From: Candidatus Babeliaceae bacterium
GTDB taxonomy: Bacteria > Babelota > Babeliae > Babelales > Babelaceae
Assembly (NCBI GenBank): GCA_016933915.1
Contig: JAFFZZ010000055.1
Coordinates: forward strand, 124,001 to 188,000
Direction of reading: 5' to 3'
DNA: 64,000 nt
Below the pieces are notes generated by a model. That model did no database searches. It was given only the letters and a program-made list of their open reading frames with translations, and was not told the DNA's origin. Every line of letters starts with the position of its first letter. Position 1 is the first letter of the stretch. Positions 40,889 through 50,915 of the stretch are shown here, piece after piece. A program made the translations under genes and the position numbers.

Positions 40889-41599
40889 TTGGAGGTTTTT
40901 ATGTTTGATGTAAAATTTTGCTCTATTAGGTTGACGCTTATTTTTAGCTTATTGCTTTCTGTTCCGCTCTTTTCAATGTCAGAAAATGTAGCTGCGCAGC
41001 CAGAAAAGAGTAAAGGAGGGATTCTGCAGGCTGCATGTGAAACTGTTTCTGAAGTGGCTTCAGAAACAGGGTCGGTATTGTTTGGCCTATGCGGCGGCCG
41101 TTACTTATACCAACGATATTGGTCTAGTGGGATCCTTCAGAAGTATCGGGAGTTGGTTAAACAGAAAAAATGGGAGCATGTTGAAAAACTTCTTAGACGC
41201 GATAGTGGAAGGATCGTTAAAGAAAATTCGCAACTTTTCTTTGAAGCCCTCGGGGAGAGACAGCCATTGTCAGCATTGAAGGAGCTTGTGGAAGCTTATG
41301 GAAGTTTGACTGGTACCGAAGGTGCTGGACCAGATGGCAAAAAAGCTGTTCCGGCATTTGAATATTGCTCACCTGATGGTCGGTCGGTCCTTGATGTTGC
41401 TTTAGAAACGAAAGATAAAGAGGTTATCGCATATGTGAAGGATGTTGGTTTTCGCTATGGGCTTTCTTGGGGTGAGGAAGATGTGGAAGGGCGTAGAAAA
41501 GCGCGCATTGAATTTAATAAAGAGCTTAAAAATGTCTTCTATTGTTTCACGGGTATTTTTATGGTTCCGTTTATTGTTGCCCGATGTTTAGGTTTTTGA
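40889..41599 (+). CDS. Secreted hypothetical protein with ankyrin-like segment
   Basis: Signal-like N-terminus (LTLIFSLLLSVPLFSMS); DGRSVLDVALETKDKEVIAYVKDVG. Confidence 0.55.
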   Translation: MEVFMFDVKFCSIRLTLIFSLLLSVPLFSMSENVAAQPEKSKGGILQAACETVSEVASETGSVLFGLCGGRYLYQRYWSSGILQKYRELVKQKKWEHVEKLLRRDSGRIVKENSQLFFEALGERQPLSALKELVEAYGSLTGTEGAGPDGKKAVPAFEYCSPDGRSVLDVALETKDKEVIAYVKDVGFRYGLSWGEEDVEGRRKARIEFNKELKNVFYCFTGIFMVPFIVARCLGF

Positions 41600-41678
41600 A
41601 AAACCTGTACTCTGACAGCATCGTTTAGTACATTGGGCCCGGTGCCGGCTTAATCCTTTCAGAAGGGGAAGAGGAGAA

Positions 41679-42152
41679 ATGGAAGACGATATCGGGTATA
41701 TGGGACATGCGTTGGCACTTGCTGAGCAAGCTGCGGTGCGTGGCGAGATTCCTATTGGAGCTGTTGTGGTTTCACGATCAGGAGATATCATCGGTGAAGG
41801 ATTTAATGAAACAGAAACGCAGCTGTGTCAGGATCAGCATGCGGAGATGAATGCAATTCGACAGGCTTGCATTTCTCTGCGCGATTGGCGCCTTGATGGG
41901 TGTACGATTTACGTTACTCTCGAACCTTGCCTCATGTGTGTTGGTTGTATTGTTTTGAGCCGTATTGAGCGAATTGTGTATGGTGCACCGTCACCACGTT
42001 TTGGCTTTTGTCAGGATAGAGAATGGGTGCATCGTTTATACGACCGCCCAATCAAGAACATTACGGGCGGGGTTGGCCACATCGAATCGCGTGAACTTCT
42101 GAAAAAGTTTTTTGAGGAGCGTCGCTTTGAGGGACGGAGTCAGGGCTGGTGA
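41679..42152 (+). CDS. tadA: tRNA adenosine(34) deaminase / CMP-dCMP deaminase family
   Basis: QHAEMNAIRQA, TLEPCLMCVGCIVLSRIERIVYGA. Confidence 0.9.
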   Translation: MEDDIGYMGHALALAEQAAVRGEIPIGAVVVSRSGDIIGEGFNETETQLCQDQHAEMNAIRQACISLRDWRLDGCTIYVTLEPCLMCVGCIVLSRIERIVYGAPSPRFGFCQDREWVHRLYDRPIKNITGGVGHIESRELLKKFFEERRFEGRSQGW

Positions 42153-42206
42153 AACCGAAGATCTCAGTTGTCTAATCTCCTGGACGTGGTATGCTAAAAA
42201 CAGGGT

Positions 42207-42282
42207 GCCGATGTAGCTCAGTTGGTAGAGCAATTGATTCGTAATCAATAGGTCGGCGGTTCAAGTCCGCTCATCGGCTCCA
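42207..42282 (+). tRNA. tRNA-Thr (CGU anticodon)
   Basis: Acceptor GCCGATG/CATCGGC, anticodon loop with CGT, TTCAAGT, encoded CCA. Confidence 0.93.
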
Positions 42283-42324
42283 GTTCGTTTTAAATTGTTT
42301 TTTTTTGAAGGGATTGCACTTATT

Positions 42325-42792
42325 ATGAACGCGGTAAGACAGACAGTTAAAGGAAAAGGATCAAAAGTGCGGGTTGACGCTGCTGGAGAAAAAAAGAAGC
42401 GTTTCGCGCCTCTTTCTCTTGCTACCGGTCGCCGTAAATCTGCAGTGGCGCGTGTTTTCTTGCGCCGCGGAAATGGCCAGGTTACGGTCAACGGGAGACC
42501 GTTTGCTCAGTATTTTGACACAGATGTTGCGCGTCTTGCGGTAAAGATTCCTGCGACCGTTGTTCCTGCTCTTGCGAATTATGACGTTGAAGTAAATGTT
42601 TCTGGCGGTGGCTTGCATGGACAGGCTGATGCGGTAAAACTTGGTATTGCCCGTGCTGCTGTTAAAGCTGACCCGGAACTTAAATCTGTTCTGCGTCAGT
42701 TTGGACTTCTCACCGTTGATGATCGCGTTAAAGAACGTAAAAAATACGGTAAAAAAGGAGCACGTCGTAGCTTCCAGTTTGTAAAACGTTAA
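42325..42792 (+). CDS. rpsI: 30S ribosomal protein S9
   Basis: ATGRRKSAVARVFLRRGNGQVTVNGR...LLTVDDRVKERKKYGKKGARRSFQFVKR. Confidence 0.95.
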   Translation: MNAVRQTVKGKGSKVRVDAAGEKKKRFAPLSLATGRRKSAVARVFLRRGNGQVTVNGRPFAQYFDTDVARLAVKIPATVVPALANYDVEVNVSGGGLHGQADAVKLGIARAAVKADPELKSVLRQFGLLTVDDRVKERKKYGKKGARRSFQFVKR

Positions 42793-42816
42793 TTCTAAAG
42801 TTTGCGGGGGTGGGCG

Positions 42817-44658
42817 ATGTGTGGCATCGTCGGCTATTTGGGACGTGGCAGTGCCCGAAATGCAGTGCTTGAGGGTTTGCGGCAGCTTGAGTATCGTGGA
42901 TACGATTCTGCAGGTTTTGTCTGTTTCTGTCATCAGACCTCGCGATTACGTTGGGTTAAAGCGGTTGGCCCCTTTTCTGAGCTTGAGCGACGGTGTCAGA
43001 CTGATCCGTTTGATGGTGTTGTTGGGATAGGGCATACGCGTTGGGCGACGCATGGAGCAGCTACTGAGGAAAATGCACACCCCCATTTTAACACGGAAAA
43101 AAGTATTGCCGTTGTTCATAATGGTATAATCGAGAATTTTTCTGAGCACCGTTATCGACTTTCTGCAGGGGGGTGTTCTTTTTCTTCTGAAACCGATACT
43201 GAGGTTATTGCGCATCTTTTTGGAGAAGCGTTGTCGCGGTATCCGGGTGATTTGAATAAGGCGCTTCGATTGCTTGCTTCGCAGCTTGAGGGTGCCTTTG
43301 CATGTGTCTTGATGTCCAGTTATTTTCCTGACAAACTTTTTCTTTTGCGTCGACGATCTCCTCTTTGTGTTGGAGTTGGTGAAGATGCCTTCTTTGTGGC
43401 TTCTGATCCTCTCGCTTTTGCCGAAAAGACCGCGCGAGTTGTTTTTTTGCCTGATGAAAGTTGCGCTGTGGTATCGGTGCGGGAAGGTCTTTCAATTTTT
43501 TCGCCGAATGGTACGGTTTTTGATGTTCCTGAGCAGCGTATCTCTTCAACTTGGCATGAAGTAGCGCGCGGTGGGTTTGATCATTTTATGCTCAAGGAGA
43601 TTTATGAGCAGAAAAAGGTGGTTCAGGATACCGTCTCGTACTGTCGGAGTTTGACCAAGGAAGAGTGGGATAATGGTGGCTTTGCTCGTTCTGATGTTGA
43701 GCGTATTTGTGCTATTGGTTGTGGCACATCAGCGTATGCAGCATCAGTGGCGGCATATTTTTTTGAAGAAATAGCTCACTTGTCGATGTCGGTTTCTTTA
43801 GCGTCGGAATTTCGATATAAAACTTTTTTTGGATGCCAAGCAGACCTTTTCTGTTTTTTATCGCAGTCAGGCGAGACAGCGGATACCCTCGAGGCGTTGA
43901 GATTGGTGCAGAAAAAAGGTTTTTCCGCGACCGCTCTGGTGAATGTGCCGACGAGCAGTATGGTGCGTGAAGCTGATGGCGTTCTTTTGACGCAGGCTCG
44001 CCGTGAAGTTGCGGTTGCATCAACTAAATCATTTACCGCACAGGTAGCGCTTCTTTATTGGGTTGCGCATCGTATGGCTGTTCACCGTGGTTTGCTTGAT
44101 CGAAAGATGCTTTTGCGAGCAGAGGATGATCTATTGTTGGCAGCAGAGGTTCTTGAGGAGGCGATGATTCGATATGAGCCTGAGATTGCGCTTCGTCTTT
44201 CGTCATATTATGCAGCGTATGAAAAATTCATTTTTTTAGGGCGTGGACAGGGTTTTGCGTTTGCCGGTGAGGCTGCCCTTAAATATAAGGAGATTGTCTA
44301 TGCGTTTGTTGACTGCTATCCTGCGGGTGAACTTAAGCATGGGCCGATAGCTCTCATTGACGAGCGGACTCCGGTTTGTATCTTTTCTACTCTTGATTCA
44401 GTAGTCTACCGAAAATTGCTTGTTAATGCGCAAGAGGTTAAGGCACGAGGTGGACATCTTCTTGTTTTTTGTTTTGCAGAGCAAGAAGAGTTGCTTTCTT
44501 TGGCTGATGAGGCGTTTGTTTTTCCTCGCGTGGCACCGCTCTTGGCGTCGATTGCCATGGTTGGCGTTATGCAACTGTTAGTTTATCATTGTGCGGTAAA
44601 GCTTAATCGTCCGGTCGACAAACCCCGTAATTTAGCAAAATCAGTTACGGTTGAGTAA
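42817..44658 (+). CDS. glmS: Glutamine-fructose-6-phosphate aminotransferase (isomerizing)
   Basis: MCGIVGYLGRGSARNAVLEGLRQLEYRGYDSAG; SIS domains; C-terminus NRPVDKPRNLAKSVTVE. Confidence 0.96.
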   Translation: MCGIVGYLGRGSARNAVLEGLRQLEYRGYDSAGFVCFCHQTSRLRWVKAVGPFSELERRCQTDPFDGVVGIGHTRWATHGAATEENAHPHFNTEKSIAVVHNGIIENFSEHRYRLSAGGCSFSSETDTEVIAHLFGEALSRYPGDLNKALRLLASQLEGAFACVLMSSYFPDKLFLLRRRSPLCVGVGEDAFFVASDPLAFAEKTARVVFLPDESCAVVSVREGLSIFSPNGTVFDVPEQRISSTWHEVARGGFDHFMLKEIYEQKKVVQDTVSYCRSLTKEEWDNGGFARSDVERICAIGCGTSAYAASVAAYFFEEIAHLSMSVSLASEFRYKTFFGCQADLFCFLSQSGETADTLEALRLVQKKGFSATALVNVPTSSMVREADGVLLTQARREVAVASTKSFTAQVALLYWVAHRMAVHRGLLDRKMLLRAEDDLLLAAEVLEEAMIRYEPEIALRLSSYYAAYEKFIFLGRGQGFAFAGEAALKYKEIVYAFVDCYPAGELKHGPIALIDERTPVCIFSTLDSVVYRKLLVNAQEVKARGGHLLVFCFAEQEELLSLADEAFVFPRVAPLLASIAMVGVMQLLVYHCAVKLNRPVDKPRNLAKSVTVE

Positions 44659-46246
44659 ATTTGTCTGGCAAAGGCGTCACAAACCGGTTGTTGATGATGA
44701 AGTTGTTCCCAGTGATTTGAAGCTTCTGTATGTTTTGGGAAGAGGTAATTTTTTCTTTAAAGTTTTTAAAACCAAGCTTCATTTTTTGTTTCGGTGTTAT
44801 CTTTTCAATTTCTCCGGTGCTATTGAGATACAAAAGCTCGAGTGCATGGGAAAGTACTGTTCGCTCAGGTGAGAACTTTGGATAGATCATCCAGTATTCG
44901 TCTTCTCCTTTGATTATCCATTCTTCTCCCGTTTTTTTCAAATCTTTAAAGCGAATTGTCTGATCTGTTGTCGAGTATGTCCAGAAATGGAGCAGCAAGT
45001 TGTTTGTGGTGTCAAGTGCAGCGGCGATGATTCTTTGGTTGCCTGGTGTTATCTGTTGCAGTTTTGTTTTTGGAAGGATGATTACGGTGCGATTAGAAAG
45101 TGGGAGTATGGATTCATTAGGTTCTATTTCATTCTTTGAGACGATGTTCCGGTTGTTTGGGTTTTCTTTTTTGAATGATGCGGTAATCTTATTATCCTTG
45201 TCGACAAATATTACGTTTTGTTTGTCGAAATATATGTTATGGTTTTGGTTTGCCAGGTTAATATTATCAACTTTGAATTTGCCTTTGTAATCGATAAACT
45301 TCTTATTATTTAAAACATGCAAATTGATGTAGAGATAATGGTTGCTTCCTTTCTCTTTATTATTCTTATCTATCGGTTCGAGTAAGGTGTACACGATGGC
45401 TACCTGATTTCCGTCCGGAGAAATGGCGAACCTTTTGTTTTCTGCTGTCTCGGGGTGAATAACTGTTAATCCTTTTGAGATACTGATCTTGTTGTTTTCA
45501 AATTTTACTTGGTGAAAAGATATTCCGTTACTCTTCGTGTCTTGGACGAGAAAAGCGTTGTCCTGGTTGTTGCCGATCAGCTTTTTATTTACGATTTCAT
45601 TTTGGAGGTCATCTGTTACTAGTTTGAGGATTGGTTTTCCAAATTCGTTTTTACTGATTTGGACGCATTTTTGAATAATATTCTCAGTGGTGACGCACAA
45701 GCAATAGGAATTGTTGAGGGGGTGAAGTTTTGTTTCAACTCCCTCTGTGACCTCAAATTCGTCTAAGGCCAATGGTTGTGTATATGCGTTCCAGAGCATT
45801 GTGCTGATTTTGTATCCCCCTGCAATGAGGACAACAGCGCCAATTAATCCCAGTGTGCTTTTGAGAGTTATATTTCCCCAAATTATATTACCCAAGGAGG
45901 TTGCATTTTCTTTGACTCCGTTTCCGATGCTGGTACTGAGCCCAAGCAGTGACGGCAAGTACTTGTTAGCCAAATAAAGACCACCGATACCGAGGCCGCC
46001 AAGTACAAAGATGTGGGGAACTTCAAGCCCTGAAATAGCTCTAAAAGCAGTCTTTATAGCGTTTTTTGAATTTTGAAAGCCATACACGGTGGTGAGAGTA
46101 CCAGCTCCCACAAGCGTGGCCGTTGCCCCAATGAGTGGATATTTGTACTGGTGGACCAGTTGATAGAGCGAACTCCATGAGAATTCTGCCGAAAGTGGTG
46201 AAGTGGCGAGGCATGAAAAAGATAAGAATAAAAGCAATTTACGCAT
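44645..46246 (-). CDS. Membrane/secreted protein with N-terminal TM segments and beta-propeller-like C-terminal domain
   Basis: Signal MRKLLLFLSFSCLATSPLSAEF, three hydrophobic segments, KRFAISPDGNQVAIVYTL-type propeller motif. Confidence 0.6.
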   Translation of the reverse strand: MRKLLLFLSFSCLATSPLSAEFSWSSLYQLVHQYKYPLIGATATLVGAGTLTTVYGFQNSKNAIKTAFRAISGLEVPHIFVLGGLGIGGLYLANKYLPSLLGLSTSIGNGVKENATSLGNIIWGNITLKSTLGLIGAVVLIAGGYKISTMLWNAYTQPLALDEFEVTEGVETKLHPLNNSYCLCVTTENIIQKCVQISKNEFGKPILKLVTDDLQNEIVNKKLIGNNQDNAFLVQDTKSNGISFHQVKFENNKISISKGLTVIHPETAENKRFAISPDGNQVAIVYTLLEPIDKNNKEKGSNHYLYINLHVLNNKKFIDYKGKFKVDNINLANQNHNIYFDKQNVIFVDKDNKITASFKKENPNNRNIVSKNEIEPNESILPLSNRTVIILPKTKLQQITPGNQRIIAAALDTTNNLLLHFWTYSTTDQTIRFKDLKKTGEEWIIKGEDEYWMIYPKFSPERTVLSHALELLYLNSTGEIEKITPKQKMKLGFKNFKEKITSSQNIQKLQITGNNFIINNRFVTPLPDKFTQP

Positions 46247-46301
46247 TATTATTTTCTCCAAGGATTTTTATCTTTAATCTCAGGATAAATGCAATAAGAA
46301 T

Positions 46302-46330
46302 AGTATGGCAGATCTGGCATGATTTGTCAA
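46302..46330 (-). promoter_or_regulatory. Sigma70-like promoter for the 44645-46246 gene
   Basis: Reverse strand TTGACA-17 nt-CATACT. Confidence 0.5.
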
Positions 46331-46419
46331 TTAAGGCGGTGGTCCTATGGGAGCTGTTATTCAATCTATGGGAATGGCGAATAGACCTGTGTTAGGATAC
46401 GGCAAGGGGAGGGAGAATT

Positions 46420-47160
46420 ATGGTTAAGTTGTTTTTTAGGTCAATCTACCGTTACGTTCGTGTTGGGCTCGTTATGTTGGTAACGATTCCCCCGATTTTT
46501 TTCTTGTTGTTGGTGACACCAGATTTATGCAGGTGTAAGAATTGTTTTCTTTTTACGTTGCTTGACTGGTGGTACCGTGCCTTATTGTGGGCAATAGCGA
46601 CACCGTTAAAAGTAGAGGGACTCAAAAATTTGCCACGAGGAAATGCTATTTTTGTAGCTAACCATCAATCGACTTTAGATCTTTTGATGGTTGGAAGTCT
46701 GATGCGAAAGCATCCGCATATTTGGTATGCTTTAACATATCACGCCAAAAAGCCAGTTTTAGGCTTTTTTATGCGCAAGCTTACAATACCTCTTGAGCGG
46801 GAGCGTGCGGCCGGTGCTGCCCGAGATTTTTTGAGAAGCATGCGTTCTCTAAGTTCATTGCCGTGTCATATTATTATTTTCCCTGAGGGGACTCGTTTTG
46901 CCGATGGAAAATTGCATACTTTTTTGCGCGGTTTTGCTATCTTGACCCGAAGGGCAGAGCGTCCGGTTATCCCGGTCTACATGCCATATAACAGTTTAGT
47001 GTATCCACCTCAGACTTTTTGGGTCTATGATCACCCACTGCGTATGATCGTTGGTGAGCCTATAAAATTGCGTGAAGGCGAGAGTGATAAAGAATTTACT
47101 GAGCGGGTACGGCAGTGGTTTTTAGATCAGGAGGCTCTAATACAAAAGACTGAAGGCTAA
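46420..47160 (+). CDS. plsC: 1-acyl-sn-glycerol-3-phosphate acyltransferase
   Basis: NHQSTLDLL, FPEGTR motifs. Confidence 0.92.
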   Translation: MVKLFFRSIYRYVRVGLVMLVTIPPIFFLLLVTPDLCRCKNCFLFTLLDWWYRALLWAIATPLKVEGLKNLPRGNAIFVANHQSTLDLLMVGSLMRKHPHIWYALTYHAKKPVLGFFMRKLTIPLERERAAGAARDFLRSMRSLSSLPCHIIIFPEGTRFADGKLHTFLRGFAILTRRAERPVIPVYMPYNSLVYPPQTFWVYDHPLRMIVGEPIKLREGESDKEFTERVRQWFLDQEALIQKTEG

Positions 47161-47178
47161 AAACCTGAGTAGTATCTA

Positions 47179-48039
47179 ATGACAATATGGCGAAGAACTT
47201 TTTTATGGCGAATTATGACGCAGCCGGTTCAATTTGCGCGGCTATTCGTTGTCTTTTGTTTTTCTGGGGCTCTTTGGAGCTTTGTTTCTTATCAATTTTC
47301 GTGGCAGCGCTCTGGCCGGTTACTACAAGCGCGAAGTTTTCATCGGGTGCCGTCTCGGTCTCTGTCTCCCCAGCAGATTGATGAATTTAAACCGTCGGTT
47401 GACAGAACCCCGCAGTATCTAAAAACGGGTGCCAGGGTTCATGCACGTAAGAGTGGTATCGGAATAAGTGAGATTGATCGTCTTTATAGAAGTGCCCCCG
47501 ACCGATTAGTTGGTTCTCCTCTACGAACCTCGCGAAGAAATGGGCAGAAGTCGCCTTCCCTGCTGCGGTATTTGCCAAAAGTTGCTGCGGCCAGACAGAT
47601 GCAGTTTTATGAGGACACGTGGAGACCTCGGCTACGGATGCCAATAAATCGGAAGGATTGTTGGCTGAGCTCTCCGTGGGGGCCGCGGCGTCGTGCGAAT
47701 GGGAAACGAGGGTTCCATTATGGCGTTGATTTTGCGGCACCAAAAGGAACCCCTATTCGTGCAGCACAGGGAGGTTTTGTAGTTTTTGCTGGCTGGCACG
47801 GGGGGTATGGAAAAGTTATCGTGATCGATCATGGGGATGGCTTGCTAACGCTTTATGCCCATTTGAGCAAGATCCTTATCTCGTGTGGTGACGAGGTGAC
47901 GATTGGGAAATTAATTGGTAAAGTAGGGAATACGGGATCTGTGCGTGGACGTGGAGATGGGTCACATCTTCATCTTGGCGCGATTTACAAGGGTAGATAT
48001 GTTAATCCGTTTTACTTTTTAACACCTTCGGCAGTGTAA
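47179..48039 (+). CDS. M23 (LytM-type) peptidase, TM-anchored
   Basis: HYGVDFAAPKGTPIRAAQGG, HGDGLLTLYAHLS, GSHLHLGAIYKGRYVNPFYFL (HxH). Confidence 0.9.
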   Translation: MTIWRRTFLWRIMTQPVQFARLFVVFCFSGALWSFVSYQFSWQRSGRLLQARSFHRVPSRSLSPQQIDEFKPSVDRTPQYLKTGARVHARKSGIGISEIDRLYRSAPDRLVGSPLRTSRRNGQKSPSLLRYLPKVAAARQMQFYEDTWRPRLRMPINRKDCWLSSPWGPRRRANGKRGFHYGVDFAAPKGTPIRAAQGGFVVFAGWHGGYGKVIVIDHGDGLLTLYAHLSKILISCGDEVTIGKLIGKVGNTGSVRGRGDGSHLHLGAIYKGRYVNPFYFLTPSAV

Positions 48040-48089
48040 TTCGGAAACTTGCAAAAATTAACATTGATATAAATTAAGGAGTGCTTTTT

Positions 48090-49031
48090 ATGTTTAAACG
48101 TATCAATGCGTGGCTTGATCAACGACACTTTGTCACCCAGATAGCTATATTGTTGCTTTTTGTCTTTGTTATTAGAACGTGCGTTTTTGGGCTTTATCAG
48201 GTACCATCCGGGTCGATGGAGACAACTATGTTGGTTGGCGAACGGTTTATTGCTGACAAGTTTACCCCATGGGTTCGTAAAATAAAGCGTGTTGCGGCCC
48301 GAATGTTTGGATGGGGGGGGGCGCGTGCTCCGCTTTTTAAAAGAGGGGATGTGATTGCTTTTAATGATCCGACTTTTGCGTATTCAAAAAATCCTTTGAA
48401 GTACTGGTGGCAGCGATATGTCTGGGGGCCAGGAAATTGGACTAAACGAGTTATCGGTGTGCCAGGTGACAGGGTGGAAGGTCGCATTGAGAATGGGAAA
48501 CCGGTTGTCTACATTAATGGAGAGCTGCTTCATGAGCCGTATGTTAACAAGTATCCGCTTATTTATGTGCTTGGTTCTGAGCAGTGTGTTTTTCCGTCGC
48601 TTGGACATAAAAATGATTGCCTGAATGCTCGGTCTTATGATCCGAATAAGCCGCTGGATGAGCAGCCATTCTATAAAATGAGTGAGCGAGATCTTGTTAA
48701 ACATCCTTATGTTCCCTCAGAATTGGTGCCAGGCACACCTCGAGACGCTTACTTTTCGTATCCATATTTTGGAACGTCGGGTAGTGATGTGTATGGTCCA
48801 TTTGTGCTGGGTCCTAATGAGTATTGGGTAATGGGCGATAATCGCCTGGGAAGTTACGATGTGCGGTGTTGGGGTAAGCCGCTAAAAGAAGAGTTAATTC
48901 ATGGAATTATTATCTGGCGACTTCTCTCTATTGATAGTTCGGAGGGATGGCTTATTTGGGATTTGGTTACTCATCCTATCTCATTTTGGTCAAAAGTGCG
49001 TTGGAATAGATGCTGTAACGTGGTTCGATAA
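48090..49031 (+). CDS. lepB: Signal peptidase I
   Basis: QVPSGSMETTMLVGERFIADKF, TKRVIGVPGDRVE, YWVMGDNRLGSYDVRCWG. Confidence 0.93.
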   Translation: MFKRINAWLDQRHFVTQIAILLLFVFVIRTCVFGLYQVPSGSMETTMLVGERFIADKFTPWVRKIKRVAARMFGWGGARAPLFKRGDVIAFNDPTFAYSKNPLKYWWQRYVWGPGNWTKRVIGVPGDRVEGRIENGKPVVYINGELLHEPYVNKYPLIYVLGSEQCVFPSLGHKNDCLNARSYDPNKPLDEQPFYKMSERDLVKHPYVPSELVPGTPRDAYFSYPYFGTSGSDVYGPFVLGPNEYWVMGDNRLGSYDVRCWGKPLKEELIHGIIIWRLLSIDSSEGWLIWDLVTHPISFWSKVRWNRCCNVVR

Positions 49032-49043
49032 AGGGTTGTGGCG

Positions 49044-49559
49044 ATGAAAAGTGAGCTGTTGCTTGGTGTGTTAGGTATCGCTGTTGTGATGCTTGCCGGT
49101 TGTGGTTGGTTTGGGAAAAAAGGTGAAAAAAAGGCACCAAAGCTACGGATTGTGAATGTTCTCGACAAGAAATATTTCGATGATGCATCGATTAAAGGGG
49201 ATGCTGCTTCGGGTGTCGTATCAATTAATGTACCATTCGAGAAGTTGAAAGACACGGCAAGGTCATGGGAGAAATCGGTTCCGGTGATTCTTTACTGTTC
49301 AAACTATCAGTGCTCTGGGAGTGGCGATGGCGCTCAGATGCTTACAGAGATGGGCTTTGATGCGCGGGCTTACGAAGGAGGTATGGCAGAGTGGTACCAG
49401 CTGAGCAAAGAATTCCCTGCAGATTTCGGGGTTGAGGGCTTGGCACAGGAAGCCTACCTTTCTCGAAAATATGAGCCAGTAGTTCCTCATGGAAATGTGC
49501 GAATTATTAGTGCGCAGGAGTTGCAGAAATTGATTAAACAAGTTAAGATGCAAGCGTAG
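49044..49559 (+). CDS. Rhodanese-domain lipoprotein
   Basis: Lipobox VVMLAGCGW; PVILYCSNYQCSGSGDGAQMLTEMGFDARAYEGGMAEW. Confidence 0.75.
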   Translation: MKSELLLGVLGIAVVMLAGCGWFGKKGEKKAPKLRIVNVLDKKYFDDASIKGDAASGVVSINVPFEKLKDTARSWEKSVPVILYCSNYQCSGSGDGAQMLTEMGFDARAYEGGMAEWYQLSKEFPADFGVEGLAQEAYLSRKYEPVVPHGNVRIISAQELQKLIKQVKMQA

Positions 49560-49589
49560 GGGCTTTTAAATCGAAGCTTCTTAAGGTCT

Positions 49590-49663
49590 GGCGGCATAGC
49601 CAAGTGGTAAGGCAAGGGTCTGCAAAACCCTCATCCCCGGTTCGAGTCCGGGTGCCGCCTCCA
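49590..49663 (+). tRNA. tRNA-Cys (GCA)
   Basis: GGCGGCA/TGCCGCC acceptor, GTCTGCAAAAC anticodon loop, TTCGAGT, CCA. Confidence 0.95.
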
Positions 49664-49683
49664 ATCTTTTAAAATCTTTTTTT

Positions 49684-49770
49684 GCCGAGGTGGCGGAATA
49701 GGTAGACGCAAAGGACTTAAAATCCTTCGGCTTTTTGGTCGTGCCGGTTCGAGTCCGGCCCTCGGCACCA
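49684..49770 (+). tRNA. tRNA-Leu (UAA)
   Basis: GCCGAGG/CCTCGGC, anticodon loop CTTAAAA, long variable arm, CCA. Confidence 0.95.
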
Positions 49771-49907
49771 TCTATCCCAAATATGTAAAATATTTTTCTT
49801 TACAAAAAACAGGCGATTTAAGAAATTTAGGCTTGTTGGGTATGGGGCGGAGGAGCTAAGAAAACCTCTCATTTTTCGTCGTAATCAGAAATTGTGTTAT
49901 AAAAAAT

Positions 49908-49935
49908 TTGACAAAAATTTTTTGTTCAATAATGT
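49908..49935 (+). promoter_or_regulatory. Sigma70-like promoter upstream of HU gene
   Basis: TTGACA-16 nt-TAATGT. Confidence 0.55.
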
Positions 49936-50020
49936 ACAGGTAGTGCTTGTTGTGTCCGTTTCGATAGAGTATGGAGCGGAGGAGTAGGGATAAACCGAAA
50001 AAAAGATTGAGGATTATGTT

Positions 50021-50293
50021 ATGAATAAGGCACAATTGATAGAAAAAATGGCCAAAGAATCTCGCATGCCAAAATCGGCATGTAAGAACTGTTTAGAAAG
50101 CTTTATCCGCACTGTTCGCAAGGCATTGAAACAGGGTGATTCAGTTTCGTTGACCGGATTTGGTACTTTTGGGGTCATCAAGCGTAAAGAGCGTATTGGG
50201 GTAAATCCTTCGACTGGCCAAAAAATGAAAATTGCAGCAAAACGTGTTCCTAAATTCAAGCCAGGTCGTGCACTTCGTGAAACAGTGATGTAA
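50021..50293 (+). CDS. HU/IHF-family DNA-binding protein
   Basis: MNKAQLIEKMAKES...GDSVSLTGFGTFGVIKRKERIGVNPSTGQKMKIAAKRVPKFKPGRALRE. Confidence 0.95.
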   Translation: MNKAQLIEKMAKESRMPKSACKNCLESFIRTVRKALKQGDSVSLTGFGTFGVIKRKERIGVNPSTGQKMKIAAKRVPKFKPGRALRETVM

Positions 50294-50360
50294 AATTGTA
50301 CCTGGTGTACGGTTGTATCATTGAGGTAGGTCGGGTTTCTGGCTTACAAATGAAATAAAG

Positions 50361-50391
50361 GTAGACGGCGTCTTTTCAGGGCGCCGTCTAC
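50361..50391 (+). terminator. Hairpin (possible terminator or attenuator) between HU and the next gene
   Basis: GTAGACGGCG-tcttttcaggg-CGCCGTCTAC; no strong U tract follows. Confidence 0.4.
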
Positions 50392-50418
50392 TCTATAATC
50401 ATCCGAAGGAGAAATGGA

Positions 50419-50775
50419 ATGAATGCAGTTCGTGAAATGTGGGGAAGTGTAAAAGCTGCTTTTGCGGGATATCCCGAGTGGCTTATTGAAGGGGGCGCTG
50501 GCCTTTTCGTTGGTCTTGTTTTTGGTTTCTTGGCGCGTCTCATGGGACGTTACGCACTGATCGTCACTGTGGTGTTAGCGATCACTCTTTTTGTTCTTAA
50601 CTATTTTGGAGTCATTACCTTCAATACCATACCGCTTGCACATCTTTTGGGTTTAAGTGATTTTCCTTCGCTCCAGACTTTTGGGGCAGATATCTTTGTG
50701 TGGCTTAAAGCTCATATTATTGCTTGGATAATGATTATTTTCGGTTTTATGCTTGGTTGGAAAATCGCCGGGTAA
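50419..50775 (+). CDS. Small membrane protein, possibly FUN14-like
   Basis: GAGLFVGLVFGFLARLMGRYALIVTVVLAITLFVLNYFGVITFN; three hydrophobic segments. Confidence 0.45.
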   Translation: MNAVREMWGSVKAAFAGYPEWLIEGGAGLFVGLVFGFLARLMGRYALIVTVVLAITLFVLNYFGVITFNTIPLAHLLGLSDFPSLQTFGADIFVWLKAHIIAWIMIIFGFMLGWKIAG

Positions 50776-50797
50776 TGACGATTTTATAAACTACTAG

Positions 50798-50832
50798 AGC
50801 GGTTACTTCTAATAAAAGTAACCGCTTTTTCT
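50798..50832 (+). terminator. Rho-independent terminator
   Basis: AGCGGTTACTT-ctaataa-AAGTAACCGCT followed by TTTTCTTG. Confidence 0.85.
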
Positions 50833-50915
50833 TGTTTTAACTCATTGATGCTGTCATATTTAAGTGGTTTCTGTAGAGAAATCTTACGTTTTGATGGTGG
50901 TGTTCAGTGAGGGGG

